A stretch of 64,000 nucleotides of DNA from Lachnospiraceae bacterium GAM79 (GTDB lineage: Bacteria; Bacillota; Clostridia; Lachnospirales; Lachnospiraceae). The stretch is taken from the NCBI GenBank assembly GCA_003584705.1, contig AP018536.1:2542001-2606000 (forward strand), read 5' to 3'. The translations under genes were made by a program, and so were the position numbers. Of this stretch, positions 16,446 to 23,559 are shown piece after piece. The notes under the pieces are model-generated. The model searched no databases. It had not been told where the DNA came from and saw nothing but the letters and a program-made list of their open reading frames with translations. Position 1 is the stretch's first letter. Every line of letters begins with the position of its first letter.

Positions 16446-16958
16446 CTACCAACTTACTTTTAGTTTTTCTAATTTTTCCAGAAAAGCAACATAAAACTCT
16501 CTTTCTTTCATACAAGCTCGCTGAACTTCGATACTTTTCGGAACATATTCCCGTGGGTGATCTAAATCGTAAAGAGCCTGACTCGTTGCCTGAATTGCAG
16601 ACTCTGTTGTATTTCCCAAAATGTCGATGTTATCCGCATCTCCATCTCCTTTAAGCTGTTTATTCAGCCTTTGTACCATCATCTGCGATATATGGCTCAA
16701 CATTCCATTTTTCTTTATTCCCATGCCGTTTGCATTTACATCCTTAGCAGCTTCCATCCATGCATCTTTTACATCCCGTGGAGTATTCGGTCCAATCATA
16801 TCAAATGCTTTTTCATCAAAGTCTGCTTCTGCCATATATGGATTTATATTTTCATTTTTCTGAACCGCACATTCCGTACTAAATTGAGGGATATTATTCT
16901 GCTTATGTCTAGTTTCATACGACACGCCATTCATAGAATAATTAGAATTAATCTGCAT
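16446..16958 (-). CDS. Small island protein (DUF3879-like?)
   Basis: A 170-residue soluble protein starting 'MQINSNYSMNGVSY' at 16958 after GGAGG. The middle has 'PRDVKDAWMEAAKDVNANG', then 'LSHISQMMVQRLNKQL', then 'DILGNTTESAIQATSQALYD', and the end has 'KEREFYVAFLEKLEKLKVSW'. This pattern recurs, as I remember it, in Lachnospiraceae proteins annotated with a DUF (possibly DUF3879), but I cannot confirm the number. No signal peptide or membrane segment. Likely part of the same operon as its neighbours. Its upstream side contains a decayed paralogue of the 5391-6059 gene. Confidence 0.72.
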   Translation of the reverse strand: MQINSNYSMNGVSYETRHKQNNIPQFSTECAVQKNENINPYMAEADFDEKAFDMIGPNTPRDVKDAWMEAAKDVNANGMGIKKNGMLSHISQMMVQRLNKQLKGDGDADNIDILGNTTESAIQATSQALYDLDHPREYVPKSIEVQRACMKEREFYVAFLEKLEKLKVSW

Positions 16959-16975
16959 AGTGCAAGTCCTCCTTA

Positions 16976-17065
16976 TTAATCACATGACACTTTATAATTA
17001 ACATAATCACCGTCACTTTCATAATGGCTCATTAGATTTTTTGTTTCCTGAACATTGCCATACAT
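16976..17065 (-). pseudogene. Decayed fragment of a 5391-6059-type gene
   Basis: The minus strand encodes 29 codons, 'MYGNVQETKNLMSHYESDGD' and a few more, then TAA. This matches 'MYGNIQGIKNLMSHYDKDGD' inside the 5391-6059 product. Upstream the DNA similarity continues (GGGAATG-AGCAATG against GGAAATGGTGCGATG) with a one-base deletion that shifts the frame. So this is the remnant of a deleted paralogue. The ribosome site of the 16958 gene is only a few bases from its end. Confidence 0.7.
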
Positions 17066-17105
17066 TGCTCATTCCCATATAAGACACATTATTAAATCAC
17101 ACATT

Positions 17106-17693
17106 TTACGCTTTCATATCGAAGTTGCCTTGTGATATTATGTCTTCGTTTATACTGCCAGCCTTTTCTTCACTATTTAATGCTTTTCTCGCCTCGCTAA
17201 ATGCCTCATAATATGTCATTTTCAATGCTGAATGCACCTGTGACTCTGCTTTTGTTTCTTTTTCCTGCCAGCCTACTCCCCCTGTATAAGTTAAAACTTC
17301 TTCACCATCTTCATTGTATACATGAATTGCCGAGCCTGTCCCTGTTCCCTGATATTTTGCCCCATAAGGTATTCCAAACAGCATACAGAGCCATTTTTTG
17401 TCTGCTTCCTCAACTTCTTTCATTGCTGACATATTACCGGAATTCATTGATTGACTAAACTTTCCAATTAAGGCAGCTCTATCCGGGGCTACTTTGCTTA
17501 CTTCCGCCTTCCGCAAATTCATAAATGCATTTCCCATATATACATTATCCTGTGCATCTTTTTTTGCCAGATCAACAATCTTCTCTTTTAAAGAATCCGT
17601 TAATTTCCATTTGTTTTTTTCAGAAGATTTAGAAACATTTTTATTCGATGTGTTCCACACTTTTGCTGTGCTATAATTATTTGATATTTCCAT
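17106..17693 (-). CDS. Island 'PDR' family protein with FDMKA tail
   Basis: A 195-residue protein, third member of the family of 13069-13710 and 14838-15350. It starts 'MEISNNYSTAKVW' at 17693 after GAGGTGA. Shared points: 'KIVDLAKKDAQDN', 'VSKVAPDRAALIGKFSQSM', and 'TYTGGVGWQEKETKAES' followed by the helical tail 'HSALKMTYYEAFSEARKALN'. It also has 'AKYQGTGTGSAIHVYNEDGE', which parallels 'EIQYQGVTVLSNLGNGWG' of the truncated copy. It ends 'QGNFDMKA', the island tail type. Spacing to the upstream gene is nine bases, so cotranslated. Soluble, no signal peptide, function unknown. Confidence 0.75.
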   Translation of the reverse strand: MEISNNYSTAKVWNTSNKNVSKSSEKNKWKLTDSLKEKIVDLAKKDAQDNVYMGNAFMNLRKAEVSKVAPDRAALIGKFSQSMNSGNMSAMKEVEEADKKWLCMLFGIPYGAKYQGTGTGSAIHVYNEDGEEVLTYTGGVGWQEKETKAESQVHSALKMTYYEAFSEARKALNSEEKAGSINEDIISQGNFDMKA

Positions 17694-17702
17694 TTAATTG
17701 AA

Positions 17703-17984
17703 TCACCTCTCTGTTGCACTGTCTATATCCGCTGTAATCTCAACTTCCTCATCATCGGCAAAAGGATTCTGTCCTGTCATCCCGGTTCCATATGCATACA
17801 GCATTCTTGTAAACTGATATCTTGTATGTTCATCAAAATGATTCAGTGTCTCTGTATCTTCTCCCTTTACATCTCCATTGCAAAAATCAACAAACTCATT
17901 TTTGCTGCCATCTTTTGTAGATAATTTACCTGTCTTTGTGTTATAAATGAAATTATAGGTGCTTCCTACTCCAGTTACATTCAT
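17703..17984 (-). CDS. Short island protein
   Basis: A 93-residue protein starting at 17984 ('MNVTGVGSTYNFIYNTKTGK') seven bases after GGAGG. The text 'IYNTKTGKLSTKDGSKNEFV', then 'DFCNGDVKGEDTETLNHFDE', resembles the N-terminal part of longer lachnospiral proteins I remember, so it may be a truncated form; it ends 'DIDSATER'. No signal peptide. It lies nine bases upstream of the 17693 start and is probably the first translated gene of that pair. Its N-terminus has the same Gly/Ser/Thr/Tyr pattern as the 6170-6790 product ('MAVTGIGTYSSY'). Confidence 0.65.
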   Translation of the reverse strand: MNVTGVGSTYNFIYNTKTGKLSTKDGSKNEFVDFCNGDVKGEDTETLNHFDEHTRYQFTRMLYAYGTGMTGQNPFADDEEVEITADIDSATER

Positions 17985-18170
17985 AAAACATCCTCCATCT
18001 TTCCGCCTCATAAATACTATTTATCTTTTTATTCGTCATTTCTCGTCTAATTCTGTATATCCATTGTCTGACTATTTTCTTTCTGAATTTTATTAGCGTT
18101 TGTTTTCATTATCAGATTTGCATTATCCATATAATTAGATATAATTAGATATTTTCATGTTTTTACCTTT

Positions 18171-18195
18171 CTGCCAATGCATCAAATGTTTAAAC
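18171..18195 (-). pseudogene. Remnant of an island gene tail (TFDALA)
   Basis: The minus strand reads T-F-D-A-L-A, close in DNA to the 3' end of the 6170-6790 gene (T-F-D-V-L-A-stop). There is no surrounding open frame. The rest of the gap 17985-18223 contains a short direct repeat (ATAATTAGAT twice, near 18130-18150) and no other coding signal. Confidence 0.4.
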
Positions 18196-18223
18196 TCTGC
18201 TTTTCGTTAAGTAACTATTGTTT

Positions 18224-19414
18224 CTAAGTCACAGAATACCATGCCCTTTTCCTATTATCAGCATCACATTGATAGGATATTAACTGTTTCATATCCTTTA
18301 ACCCACCTTTACCATATAGGATGCTCAAAGTCATATCTGACACATTATTCCAGCCTTTTACTGACATAGTCGAAACTAAATCATGTATCCAATTTTTCAT
18401 CTGCTGCTTATACTCTTTTGGAACCTTTCCAGTATCTTCAACAGCATGATTAACTAAATCCAATATGTCCTCTCCTGACTCTGTGTAATATGTACCATTT
18501 TTCTCCTCAAGCTTATCTAATTCATATCCCGTATAACTATACACCTGATGATATGCTTCGTATTTCATTTTTGATTCTTTTGTTATCTGAGTGCTTTCGC
18601 AGCCATCTTGTGTCGAACAATAGTAAATATGCTTATAGAGATTTTTTCCGTTATCTCCCACATTTAATGCATTTTGCATCCGCATCTTTGTTTCTTCATC
18701 TACACCGTCTACCGTTATTTCATAACTATATGGATCAACAGTAAAAGTACAATCTTTCGTAATAGAAGATGTATCTACACCAGCCTGCTTTAAAATATTT
18801 GAAATTTGCGAATTTACCAATGCTCTTTCAAATTGAATTTTATCCGAATCTACACTGTCACCATCTACTTCAATTCCCCTAAACAAAGAATCCTGATAAT
18901 TTACACCATTTATCTTTCCTGTTCGCCACATCTGCATTTCATAATTATATGCAATCCTTCGTTCTGTATCGGTCAAATTAGTCTCATAATAATCTGAACT
19001 CTTATCAAAATACTTGGCATGAATATAATTTTCAGGATTGGAATGTGTTTTTGCTTCTGCGCCAAGCTTTGAATATTTTTCCGTTAATGCTCCCCTAAAA
19101 GCCTTACCTGTACTCATATATTCACTTGTTTTCGCATTAATCTGTGTCCCTGCATTATCAATTATTTTTTGATTTGTTTTTTGGGCTGAAGCTATATAGG
19201 ATTTTAAGTCAATGCTTTTGTCAACATTTGTATTATGTGTTCTTCCGTTTGTATTTTTTACAAGCTTTTCCTTTCCTGATGCGCTTATCGTTAAAGTATC
19301 TCTTGTACCGCTGCAACCTGCATCTTGACTTCTTGTAGTTTTTCGTTGTTGCCCATACAGCGTATTAATGAATGACTGATTGGTATAAATTCGACTATTA
19401 AAAAAAATATTCAT
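18224..19414 (-). CDS. DUF4885-like island protein, paralogue of the 6868 gene
   Basis: A protein of 396 residues starting at 19414 ('MNIFFNSRIYTNQSF') after AGGTGA; the upstream in-frame ATG is not supported. Homologous along most of its length to the 6868-7899 product: 'HSNPENYIHAKYFD', 'LTDTERRIAYNYEMQMWRTG', 'ALVNSQISNILKQAGVD', 'FTVDPYSYEITVDGVD' and 'NVGDNGKNLYKHIYY'. It has an extra N-terminal region with 'DTLTISASGKEKL', a motif like that seen in flagellar hook or rod related N-termini ('D.v.iS..a'), which is suggestive only. It is the first gene after the 19504-19540 direct repeats and a sigma-28-like box. Soluble, no signal peptide. Confidence 0.75.
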   Translation of the reverse strand: MNIFFNSRIYTNQSFINTLYGQQRKTTRSQDAGCSGTRDTLTISASGKEKLVKNTNGRTHNTNVDKSIDLKSYIASAQKTNQKIIDNAGTQINAKTSEYMSTGKAFRGALTEKYSKLGAEAKTHSNPENYIHAKYFDKSSDYYETNLTDTERRIAYNYEMQMWRTGKINGVNYQDSLFRGIEVDGDSVDSDKIQFERALVNSQISNILKQAGVDTSSITKDCTFTVDPYSYEITVDGVDEETKMRMQNALNVGDNGKNLYKHIYYCSTQDGCESTQITKESKMKYEAYHQVYSYTGYELDKLEEKNGTYYTESGEDILDLVNHAVEDTGKVPKEYKQQMKNWIHDLVSTMSVKGWNNVSDMTLSILYGKGGLKDMKQLISYQCDADNRKRAWYSVT

Positions 19415-19468
19415 AATATCACCTATATCCTTAATATGACTTATATCATGTTCCATTCTTTTATAATT

Positions 19469-19540
19469 TCATCGGCACTATTCTTCTCATATTTTATACG
19501 TTCTGCACCAACTACGATTTTTTTGCACCAACTACGATTT
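19469..19540 (-). promoter_or_regulatory. Direct-repeat operator and sigma-28-like promoter upstream of the 18224 gene
   Basis: TGCACCAACTACGATTT occurs at 19504-19520 and 19524-19540, identical over 17 bases and 20 bp apart. On the minus strand this reads with a GTTGGTG core, similar to LytTR half sites. Downstream (minus strand) follow TAAA at 19496-19493 and GCCGATGA at 19476-19469, spaced 16 bp: close to the sigma-28/sigma-D pattern TAAA-N15-GCCGATAT. The gene start is at 19414. Confidence 0.5.
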
Positions 19541-19548
19541 GAGCACAA

Positions 19549-19570
19549 AAAAAGGACGAAACCGCCCTTT
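19549..19570 (-). terminator. Terminator of the second two-component operon
   Basis: On the minus strand GGGCG-GTTT-CGTCC with A-rich and T-rich arms follows directly on the kinase stop codon (19571-19573); the T run is seven long. It separates the kinase from the operator of the next unit. Confidence 0.75.
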
Positions 19571-20863
19571 TTACGAATTCAGAAACAAATCTGCTACAAA
19601 TTTGTTTCCATCCTGTTTTAATTGTAAATTCCCATCATACTTATCTATGCTCTGTTTCACATTTAAGAGTCCTATCCCCCTGCCTTTTCCCTTATCTGAT
19701 ACCGGCATACGTTTTTTCCATTTTACATTTCCACAACTGTTTTCTATATGAACTACCGTCATCTTATGATAGGCACTGATTTTAATAAAAATGTATTTTT
19801 CTCCGTCAACATTTGCAGCAGCTTCAATCGCATTGTCCAGCAGATTTCCGAAAATAGTTGTTATGTCTATCGGCTCTATGTAAGATAATTCTACATTGTC
19901 TATCTTAATGTCCGAATGTATCCCTTTCTCCTGCATGACAGCATTTTTATCTGTCAGCAGAATGTTCAATATCGGATTCTCTGTGTAAGACATAGGAATC
20001 AGTGGTGCCAGTGTACTTCTGATTGCCTCTGCATATTCGCCAGCCGTATGCTCCCTCTCTGTTCCATACAAATTCTCGATAGCCCTGATATGCTTATCCA
20101 CATCATGTAATATCCGTATTGTCTGATTATATTTTTCAGTCTGTGCCAGATAATACTCATACTGCATTTTTGCCTGTTGCTCCAATGCCTTTACGCGGTT
20201 TTCATAGTGTTTCTTTTCGTCTGCCATTTTGACATAATACAAAAGATACAGGTCAGCTAAAACGATGCACCCCATATTTACCGCTGACAGATAGCTTTTC
20301 TGCCCATCCCTAAAATTCTGCACAATCACAAGCATATTGACCAGACTGTAAAAAAACAGGATTCCATATATGATATATTGTTCTCTGGAACAGGCTGCCT
20401 CTGTCCTTTTTATCAATCTGTTTATCAAAACATAGTATAGGAAAATCAGCACTATCTTTGAAAATGCCACTTCCAGACAATATTGCATGACAACATCAAT
20501 ATTTAAAATTCCACCAATCTGCAAAAAACAGTGTAACAGAAGCACTCCCAGCGTTTCACATACAGACATACATAAAACCAGTACTTCACTCTCAGTAATT
20601 CTGCGGATTGGTCTGTCTGCATCTTCGTAATACAGAAAATATACCGTTACACCAACTCCAACAAACCATATCAGCAGATTCAATATTGCAAAGTTCAGCA
20701 TATTTATGTAAAATGCAGTAATTCCCATCGCTATCTCTGCCGCTATATACAAAGTTCTATTGCTGTAACTTTTCTTATATCTTTCATTCATAAATTGAAA
20801 AAGAATTGTACAGATAATAAAACAGGAAAGTCCATTACATATCACAAATAAAATCTTATCCAT
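19571..20863 (-). CDS. AgrC-type sensor histidine kinase (second system)
   Basis: A 430-residue membrane sensor kinase. Six or so hydrophobic segments cover residues 1-205 (from 'ILFVICNGLSCFIICTILFQ' to 'VNMGCIVLADLYLLYYV'). A coiled linker is followed by the H box 'ILHDVDKHIRAIENL' near 250, the N box 'IFGNLLDNAIEAAANV' near 335 and the G box 'KGRGIGLLNVKQS' near 395. In the H box the usual 'RHD' is 'LHD'. It follows the LytTR regulator gene by three bases. Same class as the 10642-12012 kinase but only distantly similar, so probably a different ligand. No peptide precursor gene was found. Confidence 0.9.
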   Translation of the reverse strand: MDKILFVICNGLSCFIICTILFQFMNERYKKSYSNRTLYIAAEIAMGITAFYINMLNFAILNLLIWFVGVGVTVYFLYYEDADRPIRRITESEVLVLCMSVCETLGVLLLHCFLQIGGILNIDVVMQYCLEVAFSKIVLIFLYYVLINRLIKRTEAACSREQYIIYGILFFYSLVNMLVIVQNFRDGQKSYLSAVNMGCIVLADLYLLYYVKMADEKKHYENRVKALEQQAKMQYEYYLAQTEKYNQTIRILHDVDKHIRAIENLYGTEREHTAGEYAEAIRSTLAPLIPMSYTENPILNILLTDKNAVMQEKGIHSDIKIDNVELSYIEPIDITTIFGNLLDNAIEAAANVDGEKYIFIKISAYHKMTVVHIENSCGNVKWKKRMPVSDKGKGRGIGLLNVKQSIDKYDGNLQLKQDGNKFVADLFLNS

Positions 20864-20866
20864 CTT

Positions 20867-21607
20867 CTATTCTCTCCTCTGGGTTTTCTGCAAAAATTTA
20901 TTCATTTCTTCCCGAAAATCAGAGCTTCTTTTTTGTGCAAGGGACAGTTCTTTCCCATTGTCCAGATAAATATGAAATCCCTGTATCTTCTCAATATGTC
21001 TCACATTTATAAGACAGCCTCTGTGATTTACCGCAAAATCATATGGATGTAATTCTTCCACAAGATTTTCAAATGTACATTCACATTCATATCTGCAATC
21101 TTCCATAATAATTGCTGCTTTTCTGGATCTTTTTATGTACTCAAAATATAATATCTCGTTTAATTTCAAACAAACACAACCTGCTTTTGTTCCTGATTCA
21201 TCTAGTATTTCAAATTCCTTTTCTATTTCCGGATATTTCTCCTGCCCCAGAATTTCCATAATCTGCGTTTTCATTTCTTCTTCATTGATCGGTTTACACA
21301 GAAAAGAAAACGCATGTACCTTATTAATCGCCTGTGCCATGTATTCTTCATAACTGGTGATGTATATAATTTTTATATCATGATTTTTTTCTTTCAGCTT
21401 TCTTCCGAGCGTAATTCCGCCCAGTTCTTCCATGGAAATATCCAGTATTCCGATATCAATCTTGTCATTACTGTTCAGCAGCTCATTCGCCGACAGAAAC
21501 GACCGTATCTGATACTGAACCTGATATTCTGAAAGAATCTTATCCAACATCAGCGTCGCTTTGTCAAGATCTTCCTTATCATCATCACATATCACTACTT
21601 CTAACAA
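20867..21607 (-). CDS. LytTR-family response regulator (second system)
   Basis: A 246-residue response regulator with a receiver domain ('VVICDDDKEDLD', acceptor Asp in 'IDIGILDISMEELGG', 'LCKPIN') and a C-terminal LytTR domain ('LNEILYFEYIKRSRKAAIIM', 'YDFAVNHRGCLINVRHIEK'). The start codon is TTG at 21605-21607, eight bases after GGGAGGAG; no ATG fits. It is upstream of its kinase by three bases. A 14-bp inverted repeat overlaps its probable promoter. The likely target is the repeat pair at 19504-19540 in front of the 18224 gene. Confidence 0.9.
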   Translation of the reverse strand: MLEVVICDDDKEDLDKATLMLDKILSEYQVQYQIRSFLSANELLNSNDKIDIGILDISMEELGGITLGRKLKEKNHDIKIIYITSYEEYMAQAINKVHAFSFLCKPINEEEMKTQIMEILGQEKYPEIEKEFEILDESGTKAGCVCLKLNEILYFEYIKRSRKAAIIMEDCRYECECTFENLVEELHPYDFAVNHRGCLINVRHIEKIQGFHIYLDNGKELSLAQKRSSDFREEMNKFLQKTQRRE

Positions 21608-21641
21608 TCCAATCTCCTCCCTGTAATAACTTTTGTTTTTC

Positions 21642-21684
21642 TATTATACCATATCGGCACTTTTTATAATTGCCGATATGGTAT
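21642..21684 (-). promoter_or_regulatory. Promoter with 14-bp palindromic operator, second two-component system
   Basis: ATACCATATCGGCA (21646-21659) and TGCCGATATGGTAT (21671-21684) are perfect inverted repeats around an 11-bp AT-rich spacer. On the minus strand TATAAT (21647-21642) overlaps the proximal arm, 35 bases upstream of the TTG start. This looks like an operator over a -10 box. There is no T run after it in the direction of the relaxase gene, so a terminator is less likely. Confidence 0.5.
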
Positions 21685-21701
21685 GATCATCAAAATTATT
21701 T

Positions 21702-23141
21702 TTACCTTTCCCCTCTGTCACGCTTCCTCGTGCTCTGTCTGCCATACGCTTTCGTTCCATGGTATTTCTTTCTGGCTTCCAGTTCCTCTAAGAATTCATC
21801 ATATACACTCATCTTATAACGGATACTCTTCATCTTAGCCGCATCATATCCCATCCTGTTCTTATATGCTTCAAACTCCTGTGACGTGTCCTCTGTTGGC
21901 GGCGGAAGCTGTCTGACACGCTCCTGTATGGACATCTTCGTATAATCTGGTGGTATCTCCTGCTCTTCTTTATGGGAAGTCGGTTCTGTCTGTTCTTCTA
22001 ATGCTATTCCCTGCCACTCCCGGTTAAATTCATCAAACGCAGCACCATAGAACACTTCCTCCTCGTCATCACGAATGTTCTCTTTCTCACAGAACCGGTC
22101 AAAGCCCTCATATACACTGATATCCCCTTCTGGCTTTTCATATTCCTTTTGAACACTCCCTGCTGTATCTATACCGACACTTTCCTTAACATCAGATATA
22201 TCCCATTCCGCATAATCATCATATCTTCCGGATTCCTGCTCGATATCAGCCTTTATGCGTTCATACTCCAGTCTGCTTTTTTCCTTCTTTTTCAGATATT
22301 CAGTTATCCCTGCGACAGTAAATCTTGCACCAAGCCTGCTCCCTCTGACCGCCATCGGCTTTCCTTTTTTATCCGTCCTGTATTTCAGGGCATAGGATAT
22401 GGTATTGCCCCGGAGCCGAACATCCATCAGATAATACACCTTCGCATAATCAATCACATCCTGCAAAGTCTTATTCTCCGGTCTGTTCATGGCATTTCGC
22501 AGAAGCACCTTTATTTCTTCCCGAAACGACAGCTTATCACGCTTTTTCATCTGATATTCTGCGAAGCTCTGGCGCTCCCTGTCTTTATCCTTTACATAAT
22601 AGCTGTCACGATACGAATGAACCAGTCCACGCTTCCTGCACTGTTCCCCGAAATATCTGCACATTTCCTTCAGCTCTGCCGGTCCCCGTCTGAAGGACTT
22701 TCCATCTTTCACATTGCAGTTGCTCACCAGAAAATGCACATGTGTATGTGCTGTATCTGTATGCACTGCAAACAATACCTCATATCCTTTTGAACAGAAG
22801 AACTCCCTCGCAAAATCCTCTGCTATTTTATATGCCTGCTCATAGGTCAGTCTGTCATTATCCTCCGGGTGAAAGGATATCGAAAGCTTCTGTGCCAGTA
22901 TCTCCTTCTGCTTATACCTGCTGTACCTTTTGTCATGCATCTTTCTTGTTATAAGCAGGCTGTTTGCAAAGTTATCTCGGTTACAGCCGAAAGCTTTATA
23001 CAGGTGTGGTTCTGTCTTTACCACACCATCTTCCACCTGCTCTTTTCTTCTGCCTAAAATATAATCGGCAGCACTTTTCAGCTGTGCCACCGATTTGCAA
23101 TAGCTGTAATTCACATTTACATTGCCATATACATCGCCCAT
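21702..23141 (-). CDS. Relaxase/mobilization nuclease (MobA-like)
   Basis: A 479-residue relaxase that would nick at oriT and lead DNA transfer. The N-terminal ~190 residues carry the catalytic region: 'YNYSYCKSVAQL...YILG' type start with catalytic Tyr near residue 12, and the metal-binding His cluster in 'HTDTAHTHVHFLVSN' near 145. 'FRRGPAELKEMCRYFGEQCR' follows, as in MOBP-type relaxases of Clostridia. The C-terminal half is charged and variable. AGAGAGG precedes the ATG. It lies downstream of the frameshifted mobC. It would need a conjugation apparatus supplied by another element. Confidence 0.88.
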   Translation of the reverse strand: MGDVYGNVNVNYSYCKSVAQLKSAADYILGRRKEQVEDGVVKTEPHLYKAFGCNRDNFANSLLITRKMHDKRYSRYKQKEILAQKLSISFHPEDNDRLTYEQAYKIAEDFAREFFCSKGYEVLFAVHTDTAHTHVHFLVSNCNVKDGKSFRRGPAELKEMCRYFGEQCRKRGLVHSYRDSYYVKDKDRERQSFAEYQMKKRDKLSFREEIKVLLRNAMNRPENKTLQDVIDYAKVYYLMDVRLRGNTISYALKYRTDKKGKPMAVRGSRLGARFTVAGITEYLKKKEKSRLEYERIKADIEQESGRYDDYAEWDISDVKESVGIDTAGSVQKEYEKPEGDISVYEGFDRFCEKENIRDDEEEVFYGAAFDEFNREWQGIALEEQTEPTSHKEEQEIPPDYTKMSIQERVRQLPPPTEDTSQEFEAYKNRMGYDAAKMKSIRYKMSVYDEFLEELEARKKYHGTKAYGRQSTRKRDRGER

Positions 23142-23204
23142 TACAATGTACCTCTCTTTCCTCTTTATTCTTGTTTATATACTTGTTTCTGCTGTCGTTT
23201 TATC

Positions 23205-23559
23205 TCATAACAACTTCTCTGTAATCTTCAACAGCAGGTCTTCTATCTTCTTTAAAAATACATTGGTTGCCTGAAACTGAATATCCGAGAACACTCCCGG
23301 ATATATATTGATGGTATAAGCAATCTGGTTGATATTGACTCCCTGTTTCTTCATTTCATGCACTGCCTGTGCCAGCAGCTCCCGGATATCCTTTAGTGTC
23401 ACACCATCCACACGCTTTCCGTCATATACATCAAGAAGATAGTTAAGGAAATCTGCATTTCCCTTATATCCGCTTGCTTCCTTTATCCTGTCAAATCTCT
23501 TTTTTTAATGCTTCATCCACTCGAATGTAGATAATCTCGTCTCTTGCTCTGTTTGCCAT
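23205..23559 (-). pseudogene. MobC-like relaxosome protein, frameshifted at a homopolymer
   Basis: The gene starts at ATG 23559 after GGAGG ('MANRARDEIIYIRVDEALKK', ribbon-helix-helix type) and runs into TGA a few codons later. Removing one A from the run of seven (plus-strand T7 at 23500-23506) restores a single frame: '...ALKKRFDRIKEASGYKGN', then 'ADFLNYLLDVYDGKRVDG', then 'KDIRELLAQAVHEMKKQGVN', 'INQIAYTIN', ending at 23205. The C-terminal part is typical of MobC ('GxNxNQIA'). Either a true slippage mutation, phase variation or an assembly error. It precedes the relaxase by 63 bases. Confidence 0.7.
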
